DNA of 22,168 nt from JAVBSC01 sp031547305 (GTDB taxonomy: Bacteria; Desulfobacterota; Desulfovibrionia; Desulfovibrionales; Desulfovibrionaceae): positions 1 to 22,168 of the forward strand of contig JAVBSC010000106.1 of assembly GCA_031547305.1 (NCBI GenBank). Direction: 5' to 3'. The position numbers were made by a program, and so were the translations under genes. The first letter of the stretch is position 1. Each line of letters begins with the position of its first letter. Shown here piece by piece: positions 13,613 to 21,820 of this stretch. The notes below the pieces were generated by a model, which was not told where the DNA came from, did no database searches, and saw nothing but the letters and a program-made list of their open reading frames with translations.

Positions 13613-14990
13613 CGATACGATCATAGCGATTGCCACGCCGCCGGGCCAGGGCGGAGTAGGGGTGGTGCGATTGAGCGGACCTGAATCCGAACGGATTTTG
13701 CGGTCTTTGTTCAGGCCTGGCGGTGGCGGGGAAGGTTTTGTGTTCCGGCCGCGCTTCATGCATCACGGTTGGGTCCTGGATGCCGAGGGCAGGGCGCTGG
13801 ACGAGGTGCTGGCCGTGTATATGCCCGGCCCGGCCAGCTTTACCGGCGAAGATGTGGGGGAAGTGCATTGCCACGGCAGTCTGGCCGTGCTGCTGGAGGT
13901 GCTGCGGTCCGGCGTGGCCCTGGGGGCGCGCCAGGCCGGGCCTGGGGAATTCACCTGCCGGGCTTTTTTGAACGGGCGTATGGATTTGAGCCAGGCCGAG
14001 GCCGTGGCGGAAATAATCGGGGCCACCAGCCCGGCCGGAGCCAGGCTGGCCAGGGCCGGACTGGAAGGCGTGCTGGCCGGCCGGGTAAATGCGGCGCTGG
14101 AAGGCCTGGGTGGGCTGCGGGCTCAGATTTGCCTGGCTGTGGATTTCCCTGACGAAGAGGCGGAAGTCTGGGATGCCGGGGAGTTCAGGAAGCGGGCGGC
14201 GGAACTGAAAGAAATTCTGGCGACCCTGCTGGCCGGGCATTCGCGGGCCAGGCAACTGCGCGAGGGCTTCAGGGTGGTTCTGGCCGGCGAGGTCAACGTT
14301 GGCAAATCCAGCCTGCTGAACGCCTTTCTGGGCCGCCGGCGGGCCATAGTCTCGGCCCAGGCCGGCACCACCAGGGATTTTCTGGAGGAAGCCCTGTTTC
14401 TGGACGGCCTGGCCGTACGGCTGATTGACACGGCCGGGCTGCGGGAAAGTCCGGACCAGACCGAGGCCGAGGGTGTGCGCCTGAGCCGGGAACTGGCTGC
14501 GGAGGCGGACTTTGTGCTCCTGGTCCTGGACGCCGCGGAACTGGCGCGCACGGGCTTTGCGCCGCGCCAGGCGGAAGCTGAACTACTGGCCGGTCTGGAC
14601 CGGGCCAAGGTTCTGGTGGTGCTGAACAAGCTGGACGCGGTGGATGCCGCCATTCTGCCGGAAGCCATGGACGGCTTGGCCTGCCGGGCTGTTTCCGCGC
14701 GCACGGGAGAAGGACTGGAGGCTCTGGCCGCTGACTTGCGCGCCCGCCTGGCCGGCGTGGAGCCGCTAGAGGACTTGGAGGCCGCGCCAAACCTGCGTCA
14801 GGCCGGCCTGCTGGAAAAAGCCGTAACGGAACTGGATCTGCTTGATGAAGACCTGCAATCAGGTCTGCCCTGCGATGTTCTGGGCGCGCGCCTGGAAAGC
14901 GCGGCCGGCTTTTTGGGCGAAATAACCGGCAAAGTGACTTCCGACGATATTTTGGGTAGGGTATTTTCACAGTTCTGTATTGGAAAATGA
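13605..14990 (+). CDS. mnmE: MnmE (TrmE), tRNA uridine-34 modification GTPase
   Basis: MnmE with MnmG installs the (carboxymethyl)aminomethyl group on wobble uridines of tRNAs. The 461-residue length is normal. It has the N-terminal tetrahydrofolate-binding domain (IAIATPPGQGGVGVVRLSG), a helical domain, an inserted G domain with GEVNVGKSS (228-236), GTTRD, DTAG (275-278) and NKLD, and the C-terminal CIGK whose Cys is conserved in the family. The start at 13605 overlaps the thiD stop by 8 nt; the frame further upstream is thiD shadow. No promoter is evident between the two, so it is likely transcribed with the thiamine genes and subject to the TPP riboswitch. This is unusual, because mnmE is a housekeeping gene. 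Confidence 0.97.
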   Translation: MLSDTIIAIATPPGQGGVGVVRLSGPESERILRSLFRPGGGGEGFVFRPRFMHHGWVLDAEGRALDEVLAVYMPGPASFTGEDVGEVHCHGSLAVLLEVLRSGVALGARQAGPGEFTCRAFLNGRMDLSQAEAVAEIIGATSPAGARLARAGLEGVLAGRVNAALEGLGGLRAQICLAVDFPDEEAEVWDAGEFRKRAAELKEILATLLAGHSRARQLREGFRVVLAGEVNVGKSSLLNAFLGRRRAIVSAQAGTTRDFLEEALFLDGLAVRLIDTAGLRESPDQTEAEGVRLSRELAAEADFVLLVLDAAELARTGFAPRQAEAELLAGLDRAKVLVVLNKLDAVDAAILPEAMDGLACRAVSARTGEGLEALAADLRARLAGVEPLEDLEAAPNLRQAGLLEKAVTELDLLDEDLQSGLPCDVLGARLESAAGFLGEITGKVTSDDILGRVFSQFCIGK

Positions 14991-15011
14991 ACCACTTATC
15001 ATGGAATAATC

Positions 15012-15458
15012 ATGTCTGAAAACACTCTGCGCACCCAGGCGATTTCTTACGAGCGGTTTATTGAGATCATGTCCGGCAAGCAGGGCCGCAAAGTGCGTCT
15101 GGACAACAAGGCCGCCCTGGCCTGGGCTAAAAACGGCGCCACCAACGGCTGTGGGGCCATGTTCGCCATGGCCGGCTGCCCCGTGCTGCTCCTGCTGGGC
15201 CTGGTTTCTCCGCTTTTTCTGCCCTGGCCCGTCTTGCCTCTTTGCGTGGTTCTGGCCTTCGTCAGCCTTAAATGCTCCGTGGCCCTGGCCAGAAAAGCCG
15301 CCTGGCGCGTGATTCTGGGCGGCGGCGGCCTGCCGCTGGAAGCCCGCCGCGAAATGTACGCCTTTGCCGTGGAACGGAATATTTTGAGCAGCACCTACGA
15401 CTTTAGCGACCAAATGGCCGAGATCAAGGCGAGCGGGCCTGGAGCATCCAACTTTTAG
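15012..15458 (+). CDS. Small membrane protein of unknown function
   Basis: This 148-residue protein starts 21 nt after mnmE and is probably the last gene of the operon. Two hydrophobic segments (about residues 49-68 and 72-92) form a hairpin in the membrane; the N-terminal 45 and C-terminal 50 residues are soluble and charged. The ribosome site is weak. I recognise no domain. The position suggests co-expression, not shared function. Confidence 0.7.
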   Translation: MSENTLRTQAISYERFIEIMSGKQGRKVRLDNKAALAWAKNGATNGCGAMFAMAGCPVLLLLGLVSPLFLPWPVLPLCVVLAFVSLKCSVALARKAAWRVILGGGGLPLEARREMYAFAVERNILSSTYDFSDQMAEIKASGPGASNF

Positions 15459-15539
15459 GAATCCGGCGGTTTGATATTTGGGGACTTTGCTCCAGAAGCC
15501 CCGCCACGGCGCGTGAAGCCCTGGACCAGCAGCTATCGG

Positions 15540-15570
15540 CGCCGCCGTTCCGCTTTGCGAAACGGCGGCG
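15540..15570. terminator. Strong hairpin between convergent transcription units
   Basis: CGCCGCCGTT and AACGGCGGCG form a perfect 10-bp stem with an inner CGC-TTT-GCG stem. It lies between the end of the thi-mnmE unit and the convergent cytochrome gene. No T-tract follows on either strand, so it may stabilise 3' ends or act with Rho rather than as an intrinsic terminator. Confidence 0.45.
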
Positions 15571-15628
15571 TCGTAAATGGGGTCTGGGTGTGGACACAGC
15601 GGTCAAACAGTCATCATCCTGAATTCCT

Positions 15629-16039
15629 TCACGGGCGCATGGCTTTAACCTGCTCGGCGGTAATCTGGGTGGCGCTGGTGTTGCCGAAGTGGGTGATCAC
15701 GTAGTTGGTGACGGCGGCGATTTGCTCGTCGTTGAACGTTCTGGCGAAGTCCGGCATGCCGCGCAGGCCGTTCAGCAGGATCATGACGGTATATTCCGGG
15801 GCCTGGAGGTTGGAGTTTTTGGCCAGGGCCGGGTACATGCCCGCGCCTTTGGCGCCCTGTCCCTTGTCCATGTGGCAGCTTTGGCAGCTGTAGCGGTACA
15901 GGGCTTCGCCGTCGGTATCGGCGTAGGCGCCGGTAACGCGGAAGGGGTCGCTTTTGGCGGCGTCGTTGCTGGAGGCGGCCACGGCCAGGGCGGCGTGGGC
16001 CAGGAACAGCACGGACAGGATCAAGAATATGTTGCGCAT
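15629..16039 (-). CDS. Periplasmic monoheme class I cytochrome c
   Basis: The 136-residue precursor has a typical Sec signal (MRNIFLILSVLFLAHAALAV, cleavage probably near residue 22), one heme-attachment site CQSCH (52-56) and a likely Met ligand in RGMPDF (Met95). It would carry electrons in the periplasm. The start has GGAG 8 nt upstream, and that site overlaps the stop region of the amine oxidase gene 15 nt before it. The two are therefore almost certainly co-transcribed, with the cytochrome a candidate electron acceptor for the oxidase. Confidence 0.93.
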   Translation of the reverse strand: MRNIFLILSVLFLAHAALAVAASSNDAAKSDPFRVTGAYADTDGEALYRYSCQSCHMDKGQGAKGAGMYPALAKNSNLQAPEYTVMILLNGLRGMPDFARTFNDEQIAAVTNYVITHFGNTSATQITAEQVKAMRP

Positions 16040-16054
16040 GATGGGTATCTCCTT

Positions 16055-17671
16055 TTAGCGGCTCAGGACGCGTTTATGCAGACGTTCCACGGCATCCAGG
16101 GATGAAAGCACGGCGCCTTCCAGCCAGGCCGGAATAAAGGAGGCGTGCTCACCGGCCAGCAGGATGCGGCCGTCCAGCTGGCAGAGGTTGTCGTAGTGTT
16201 CCTTGCGCAGTTTGTCGGTCCACAGGCCGTAGCAGCCGTTGGTCCAGGGCACGCGGTGCCAGGCCACGGAAACGCCGTTCTCAAATTCCTTGGGGTACTG
16301 GGGGTGGATTTGCGCGCCCAGTTCCAGCACTTTGGCAAGGCGCTCTTTGGGGGAGAGGGAGCTGAACTTGTAGGCGTCCGCCCCAAAAGTGTAGGCCGCC
16401 AGAAGCACGCCCTTGCCGCCCTGGTTGATGCCGGTCATGGGGTAGCTGATATTGCGAAGGGGCAGATCCGTGAAGGTGATGCCGCCGTAGATGCGCTCGT
16501 CTTCTTCCCAGAAGCGGCGCTTGAACTGCACACCGGCTTTGAATGACGCCGCGTAGGGAACCGCGTCCATGGCCGCCTTCATTGGCTTGCCCACCTGAAC
16601 GTCCAACTGGCTTAGGATGGACAGGGGGATGGTGCACAGGCACCAATCCGCCTTGTGCTGGACCGTCTGTTTGGTTTTAAGATCCGTGGCCGTGACCGTG
16701 ACGCCTTTTTCATCCTGAGCGATCCTGCTGACCCTGATGTTGTACTTGATCAGGCCGTCCAACTCGCGGGCAAAGGCTTTGGCAATGGAGTCCATGCCGC
16801 CCACGGGCTGGAAAATGGAGGTCTGGTATTCGTATAGCTGGCAGTTTGTAAGCTGGGACCAGAGCCGGGAATTGAGCAGGGCTTTGAAATCCAAGGGCTC
16901 GGAGTCCTCCTGGCGCGGCATGAGGCCGCCGGCCGGATCTGTGGCGAAGCCGCGCAGTTCGCTCACTTTCCCGCTTTTAACGTAGCGGAGGTCCTTGTCC
17001 AGGGCGCCCCACTTGCGCATGGCCTCCAGCAGAACCACTTTGTCGTCGGCGGTCAGGACGTCGTCCATCTTGTTCTGATTGACAGCTTTGGAGAGCAATT
17101 CAGCGGTATAGCCCTGAAAATCGATCACCACGTGGCGCAGGCGTTGCGGCTTGCCGCCGAAGGCGTTCTTGGAATGCAGATAAGCGTTGTGGTTGACCTG
17201 GAAAAAAGGCTCCAGCTGGACTTTGAATTCGCGGCAGTAGTCCAGGATCGCGTAGTGGTGGTATGGAATGCGCCAGGGGCCGGGGTTGATATACTGGCCC
17301 TTGTCGAATTCGCACTTTTGCGTTTCGCCGCCAAGCTCGGTGAACACGTCGCCGCTGTGCAGGGTCCAGCAACGGCCGCCGGCTTTTTCGCGGTACTCCA
17401 ACACCGTGACTTTGTAGCCGGCTTTGCGCAGTTCGTAGGCGGCGGTCATGCCGGCCACGCCAGCGCCCAGAATGAGCACGGAACTGTTTTTGGGCGCGCC
17501 GCTGATGCGCAGCGGACGTTTGTAGGACGGTGTTTCCGCAAAAGCCGTGGAACTCAAGGCCTGGTACATGGCCGCCCCGCCGGCGGCCTGGGCCAGAAGC
17601 GCGAGCATGTCGCGCCTGGTGAAGCCGGACGCCGCATCTTGGGACTCAGAGCCGGTTTCTTTGGAGAGCAT
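16055..17671 (-). CDS. Tat-exported flavin amine oxidase (monoamine oxidase superfamily)
   Basis: The 538-residue flavoenzyme has an N-terminal twin-arginine signal (FTRRDMLALL, then a hydrophobic stretch and STAFA), so it is folded with FAD and exported to the periplasm. The FAD dinucleotide fold is VLILGAGVAGMTAAYELRKA (Gly69-Gly74), followed by GGRCWTL. The C-terminal flavin segment is LAGEHASFIPAWLEGAV. The start at 17671 has AGGAGG 8 nt upstream. These enzymes oxidise amines or amino acids and usually pass electrons to oxygen. Here the immediately following cytochrome c gene suggests cytochrome as acceptor, as known for NicA2 of Pseudomonas. The substrate cannot be told from sequence. 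Confidence 0.9.
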   Translation of the reverse strand: MLSKETGSESQDAASGFTRRDMLALLAQAAGGAAMYQALSSTAFAETPSYKRPLRISGAPKNSSVLILGAGVAGMTAAYELRKAGYKVTVLEYREKAGGRCWTLHSGDVFTELGGETQKCEFDKGQYINPGPWRIPYHHYAILDYCREFKVQLEPFFQVNHNAYLHSKNAFGGKPQRLRHVVIDFQGYTAELLSKAVNQNKMDDVLTADDKVVLLEAMRKWGALDKDLRYVKSGKVSELRGFATDPAGGLMPRQEDSEPLDFKALLNSRLWSQLTNCQLYEYQTSIFQPVGGMDSIAKAFARELDGLIKYNIRVSRIAQDEKGVTVTATDLKTKQTVQHKADWCLCTIPLSILSQLDVQVGKPMKAAMDAVPYAASFKAGVQFKRRFWEEDERIYGGITFTDLPLRNISYPMTGINQGGKGVLLAAYTFGADAYKFSSLSPKERLAKVLELGAQIHPQYPKEFENGVSVAWHRVPWTNGCYGLWTDKLRKEHYDNLCQLDGRILLAGEHASFIPAWLEGAVLSSLDAVERLHKRVLSR

Positions 17672-17772
17672 GGATTAATCCTCCTGGTAGGGAATATGGG
17701 ATATTGCTCAACCAATAGCATAGAAAAATATATATGAACATAAAAAATAATCTATGGAGCGCTTTTGAGCAT

Positions 17773-17809
17773 AAAAAATGCGGAACGCTGAGCCGGCGTT
17801 CCGCATTTT
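17773..17809 (-). terminator. Rho-independent terminator of the FmdB-like gene
   Basis: AAAATGCGGAACGC and GCGTTCCGCATTTT are perfect 14-bp arms with a 7-nt loop, and on the minus strand a run of six Ts follows. It lies 36 bp beyond the FmdB-like stop and insulates the downstream amine oxidase gene. Confidence 0.92.
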
Positions 17810-17845
17810 CTTAAAACTCCAACCTGGAGTCGGCTATTTGTTGGC

Positions 17846-18064
17846 TCAGGCAAAACCTCCGCTCCCGGCGCAGCCGGAATCCGCCGGCCCGGAGGATTCG
17901 CCGGAGCCGCCTTCGCTTTTGTGTTTTTGCACTGGGGAGACGATCTTTTGCGTGTTTTTGCTCCCGCAGCCTGGGCAGCAGGGGTTTTCTTTTTCCTTTA
18001 AAATGGAAGCCAGTTCCTCAAACTCTTTTTTGCAGTCGCAGCAGTTGTATTCGTAAATAGGCAT
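17846..18064 (-). CDS. FmdB-family zinc-ribbon protein
   Basis: This 72-residue protein begins MPIYEYNCCDCKKEFEE, the standard opening of FmdB-type zinc ribbons. Four metal-binding Cys appear as C8-x2-C11 and C30-x2-C33. The tail is Gly/Ser-rich with one Cys. FmdB was named as a possible regulator of formamidase or amidase genes, but most members have no tested function. The start has GAGGTG 5 nt upstream. It is monocistronic, divergent from the DJ-1/PfpI gene and closed by its own terminator. Confidence 0.88.
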   Translation of the reverse strand: MPIYEYNCCDCKKEFEELASILKEKENPCCPGCGSKNTQKIVSPVQKHKSEGGSGESSGPADSGCAGSGGFA

Positions 18065-18227
18065 GGCGCACCTCTTTTTTAAGCATTATTACATAGATCT
18101 TGCAAAAAAAGCCACGACAATTTAATTTTAGCGTAATTTCATAGAAAGGCCAGGTGTGTCGGTGGGCAAACCAGGGCAATTGGACCGGCGCATTGGATTT
18201 TTAACCTTATAGATCAGGGAGGGCCGC

Positions 18228-18815
18228 ATGGCTGCCAAGAAAATTCTTGTTCTGGCCGGTGATTTTGTTGAGGATTACGAACTGATGGTGCCGTTTCAAA
18301 TGCTGGTTATGGTCGGGCACAAAGTGGATGTGGTCTGCCCCGACAAAAAGGCCGGCGAGTTCATTAAAACGGCTGTGCATGATTTTGAGGGCGATCAGAC
18401 TTATTCGGAAAAGCCCGGCCACCGGTTTATTCTGAATGCGGATTTTGCCAAGGCCAAAAGCAAGGATTACGACGCTCTGGTGATTCCCGGCGGGCGCGCT
18501 CCGGAATATTTGCGCCTGGACCCCAAGGTCATTAAACTGGTTCAGGAATTCGCCAAGGACGATAAACCCATAGCTTCGGTCTGCCACGGCCAGCAGATTC
18601 TGGTGAGCGCCGGGGTGCTCAAGGGCCGGACCTGCACGGCTTACATAGCTGTAAAGCCGGATGTGATCGGCGCCGGGGCCAGGTGGTGCGACGTGAACGC
18701 CACAGCCAGCAACGCCTGTGTGGATAAAAACCTGGTCACCGCCCCGGCCTGGCCAGCCCATCCAGAGTGGATTAGGGAGTTTTTGAAGGTTTTGGGGTCA
18801 AAGATAGAGCCGTAA
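18228..18815 (+). CDS. DJ-1/PfpI-family protein
   Basis: The 195-residue protein has the DJ-1/PfpI fold: VLAGDFVEDYEL with the conserved Glu15, DALVIPGGRAPEYLR, and the nucleophile elbow ASVCHGQQ with Cys119-His120. Members act as chaperone, deglycase/glyoxalase-like or amidase enzymes in stress responses; which applies here is unknown. The ribosome site AGGGAGG is 5 nt before the ATG. It is a single gene ending in a strong bidirectional terminator. Confidence 0.92.
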   Translation: MAAKKILVLAGDFVEDYELMVPFQMLVMVGHKVDVVCPDKKAGEFIKTAVHDFEGDQTYSEKPGHRFILNADFAKAKSKDYDALVIPGGRAPEYLRLDPKVIKLVQEFAKDDKPIASVCHGQQILVSAGVLKGRTCTAYIAVKPDVIGAGARWCDVNATASNACVDKNLVTAPAWPAHPEWIREFLKVLGSKIEP

Positions 18816-18845
18816 TTTAAGGGGCCGTGCGGCCCCTTAAAATTA
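18813..18845. terminator. Bidirectional terminator between convergent genes
   Basis: TAATTTAAGGGGCC and GGCCCCTTAAAATTA pair with a GTGC loop and one bulged A. A/T flanks on both sides allow it to end both the DJ-1/PfpI gene (plus) and the FKBP gene (minus). The stop codons of both genes lie within its outer arms. Confidence 0.88.
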
Positions 18846-19280
18846 CTTCACTATTTCCATCAATTCTATGTCAAAGGTCAGGCTCAGGCCGGCCAGCGGG
18901 TGGTTGACGTCAATTACCACTTCCGTGGCCGTGACTTCGGTGATCACCGCGTCCACTTCCTGGCCGCCGGTTTGGCGAAGCTGGAGGGCCATGCCTTTTT
19001 TAGGAGTGATCTGCGGCGGAACGTCCTTGATGGGGATGCGGATGGCCAGTTCCGGGTTGTGTTCGCCGTAAGCTTCCGCGGGGGGAATGGTCACTTTGGC
19101 GCTTTCGCCAACGCACAGGCCCAGCACGGCCTGTTCAAAGCCGGGAATGAGCATGCCCTTGCCCATGGTGAACTCCAGGGGCTCGCGGCCGCGCGAGGAA
19201 TCAAACTCCGTGCCGTCGTCAAGGGTTCCGGTGTAATGCACGCGCACGGTGCTGCTTTTTCCGACTGCCGGCCTGTCCAT
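18843..19280 (-). CDS. FKBP-type peptidyl-prolyl isomerase, SlyD-like
   Basis: The 145-residue protein shows the FKBP pattern VRVHYTGTLDDGTEFDSS, GMLIPGFEQAVLGLCVGE and IPPAEAYGEHNPEL, followed by an inserted chaperone-type flap (about residues 75-120) as in SlyD. It lacks SlyD's His/Cys-rich metal-binding tail. There is no signal peptide, so it is a cytoplasmic folding helper. The start has AAGGCGG upstream. It lies downstream of the Lon-like protease gene on the same strand, 89 bp apart, which fits a protein-quality-control neighbourhood. Confidence 0.93.
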   Translation of the reverse strand: MDRPAVGKSSTVRVHYTGTLDDGTEFDSSRGREPLEFTMGKGMLIPGFEQAVLGLCVGESAKVTIPPAEAYGEHNPELAIRIPIKDVPPQITPKKGMALQLRQTGGQEVDAVITEVTATEVVIDVNHPLAGLSLTFDIELMEIVK

Positions 19281-19311
19281 GGTTACCGCCTTTTCAGGTT
19301 AAAAAGACTTT

Positions 19312-19329
19312 CCCGCAACGTTTTGCGGG
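19312..19329 (-). terminator. Weak hairpin after the Lon-like gene
   Basis: CCCGCAA and TTGCGGG form a 7-bp stem with a 4-nt loop; on the minus strand a T-run begins about 6 nt later. The separation makes it a poor intrinsic terminator, so some read-through into the FKBP gene is possible. Confidence 0.4.
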
Positions 19330-19369
19330 TAATTCTCAGTTTATGCGAACTCGCTGGAATGCCTTTGGT

Positions 19370-21820
19370 TTAAATCTTCCTCCTGGCCGTTTTGCCTGCC
19401 AGGGCGGCCAGTTCGGCCAGGCGTTTGTCCGCCAGGTCGTACAGGGAGCCTTTGGTGAACCCGCCGTGTTTAAGCGGGCGGCCGGACGGAATGCCGGTGA
19501 GCAGTTCCATGGCCTCGTTGATGTGCTCCACCGGGTAGATGTGGAATTTGCCGGCTTTGACCGCATCCGCGACATTTTCTTTGAGCATGAGCTGGTCGAT
19601 GTTGTCGGCCGGTAGAATCACCCCCTGCTCGCCGGTAAGGCCGTGGCGGCAGCAGACTTCAAAAAAGCCCTCCACCTTGCGGGTTACTCCGCCCACGGCC
19701 ATGATCTGGCCGGACTGGCTGAGCGCGCCGGTAAAGGCCAGGCTGTATTTGAGCGGCACGCCGGAAATGGCCGAGAGCAGGGCGGCCAGTTCCGCTCCGG
19801 AGGCGGAATCGCCCTCCACGCCGGCGTAACTCTGCTCGAAGCACAGGCTGCCGGTGAGAATGAGCGGCCGCTTGCGGGCGAACAGGCTGACCAGGTAGCC
19901 CTTCAGGATCATCATGGCTTTGGTATGGATGGGGCCGCCAAGCTGGGCTTCGCGCTCCAGGTCCACAATTCCGCCGTGGCCCACGCCCACGGTGCAGGAA
20001 ATGCAGTGCGGCAGGCCGAATTCAAAGTCCCCGTACAGGGTGACGGAAAGCCCGTTCACCCGGCCCACGGCCGCGCCGCTGGTGGTCACCTTGATGATCC
20101 GGCGGTCGTATTCCTCCATAAAGGCTTCTTCCACCAGGTTGGCCCGGAACATGCGCGCTTCGGCGGCCTGACGCAGGGCTTCGCGATTCACCCTTTCCTT
20201 GCCGGACATGGCCGCGCAGGCGGACGCCTCCAGCATCAATTCGCGCAGCAGGGGAAATTTGAGGGACAACTTCTTCTGATCCTCAATGATCAGGGAGCCG
20301 AAATCCACCAGCCCTGCTAAAGCTTCCCGATCAAAGGGCAGGATGCCGGCTTCCTCAATTATTCTGCGGATATGCCCCAGGTAGGTGCGCACCCCGGCCG
20401 CATCGCGGTTCATGTGGTTGGTCAGGTGGGCCTTGATTTTGAACAGCTTGCCGAAGCGGTCGTCCGTGACCAGCAGGGTTTCGTAAAGTTCTTCGTCGCC
20501 GATTAGAATGACCCGCAGGGACAGGCGCACCGGTTCCGGCTGGATGCCCTTGGTTTTGACGCCTTCGCCGTCGCCCGCGTCCTCTATCCTGGACAGGCCG
20601 GAGCGCAGGGCGCGCATCAGGCCTTCCCAGGCGTTGGGGTATTGCAGGATGTCTTCCATGTGCAGAAGCAGAAAGCCGCCGTTGGCCTTATGCAGGTTGC
20701 CCGCCTTGATCAGGGTGAAGTTGGTGACCAGTGCGCCCATTTCCGCTTCGCGCTCCACGCAGCCCAGCAGGTTGGCCGGGGTGGGGTGGTCGTCCAGCAC
20801 CAGCGGCGCGCCGTGCGTGGCGCTGTTGTCCACAAACAGGTTCACCGCGTAGCGCGTGGCGATGTCTTCAAAATTAAGGGCATCGTGCCCGCCAGGCTGG
20901 GGCGGCGGCGGAACGTCCGGTCCGGTCTGGGGGCCGCCAGGGGGCAAGGGTTCCTGGGGCAGGAAGTAATCCAGATTTTCCAGAATATCCGCCCGGAATT
21001 CTTTAAAATATTGCCGCAGCTCCGGGCTTTCGTTCTGGGTCGCGAATTTTTCCAGCACCTGGTCCAGGGAAGCGGCCAGCACTTCTTCCGCCACTTCTTT
21101 TTCCAGGGACCGCTCGTTTTCCAGAAAATCCTGTTCCATGCGGCTCAGTTTGCGCAACAGGCCGGTCATGGCCTGAAGCAGCCCGTCGCCCTTGACCTTA
21201 AGCTCCTTGCGCTGCCGGGAATCCAGGCTTTCAAATTCCTGTTCGCTGATGCGCTTGCCTTCCATTAGCGGGTACAGGGTCATGCCGCCGTGCTCGTCAA
21301 CGTCCAGGTTAAAGCCCTGCCCGCCGGCCACCTCGTCCATTCGCGTGTACAGAACTTCCCGCTTGGATTGAAAGCTGCTCAGCAAACTGCTGCGCCGGCG
21401 GGTGTAGGAATCCCGCTCGAAGCTGGAAGGCAGGTCCTTGCGCAGCCTGCCCACCGCCCTGGCCAGGGCGCTTTTGAGCCTGGCTCCCTGCCCGGCCGGC
21501 AGTAAAAGCAGTCTGGGCATGTCCGATTTTTCAAAATTGTGCACATAGACCAGATCCGGCGGCGTGGACGCTTTTTTTAGCCTGGGACGCAAAAAATCGC
21601 TCAGCATGTAAGTCCTGCCCAGGTTCGCTTCCCCGGCCAGATACACGTTGTACCCGCTATCCTTTATCTGAATGGCCAATTCCAGAGCCTTGTTGGCCCT
21701 GGGCTGCGGAAAACGCACCTTCATTCCCCTGGGAATGGCGTCGCTGCCATCCCATGGAATGCGCGCCGCATCCAGCTCCGCCCTGAGTTTGTCCGCGCCG
21801 AGCTCCTTGGCTTTATTCAT
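19370..21820 (-). CDS. Lon-like protease with an AAA_32-type, degenerate ATPase domain
   Basis: The 816-residue protein ends in a Lon-type serine-lysine protease domain: GDSASGAE with Ser672 and GGVTRKVEG with Lys715, the 43-residue spacing of E. coli Lon. The N-terminal and central part resembles the AAA_32 ATPase of the LonB/YcbZ group, with a helical coiled-coil-like insert (about residues 140-280) and a Pro-rich linker near 290-310. The Walker A position reads GEANLGRT (63-70), with Arg where Lys is expected, and the Walker B position GGFLLLHMED (381-390) has His for the usual Asp. DDRFGKLFKIKAHL marks the later AAA region. The start at 21820 has ACGGAG upstream. It is cytoplasmic; ATP dependence is doubtful. 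Confidence 0.9.
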   Translation of the reverse strand: MNKAKELGADKLRAELDAARIPWDGSDAIPRGMKVRFPQPRANKALELAIQIKDSGYNVYLAGEANLGRTYMLSDFLRPRLKKASTPPDLVYVHNFEKSDMPRLLLLPAGQGARLKSALARAVGRLRKDLPSSFERDSYTRRRSSLLSSFQSKREVLYTRMDEVAGGQGFNLDVDEHGGMTLYPLMEGKRISEQEFESLDSRQRKELKVKGDGLLQAMTGLLRKLSRMEQDFLENERSLEKEVAEEVLAASLDQVLEKFATQNESPELRQYFKEFRADILENLDYFLPQEPLPPGGPQTGPDVPPPPQPGGHDALNFEDIATRYAVNLFVDNSATHGAPLVLDDHPTPANLLGCVEREAEMGALVTNFTLIKAGNLHKANGGFLLLHMEDILQYPNAWEGLMRALRSGLSRIEDAGDGEGVKTKGIQPEPVRLSLRVILIGDEELYETLLVTDDRFGKLFKIKAHLTNHMNRDAAGVRTYLGHIRRIIEEAGILPFDREALAGLVDFGSLIIEDQKKLSLKFPLLRELMLEASACAAMSGKERVNREALRQAAEARMFRANLVEEAFMEEYDRRIIKVTTSGAAVGRVNGLSVTLYGDFEFGLPHCISCTVGVGHGGIVDLEREAQLGGPIHTKAMMILKGYLVSLFARKRPLILTGSLCFEQSYAGVEGDSASGAELAALLSAISGVPLKYSLAFTGALSQSGQIMAVGGVTRKVEGFFEVCCRHGLTGEQGVILPADNIDQLMLKENVADAVKAGKFHIYPVEHINEAMELLTGIPSGRPLKHGGFTKGSLYDLADKRLAELAALAGKTARRKI

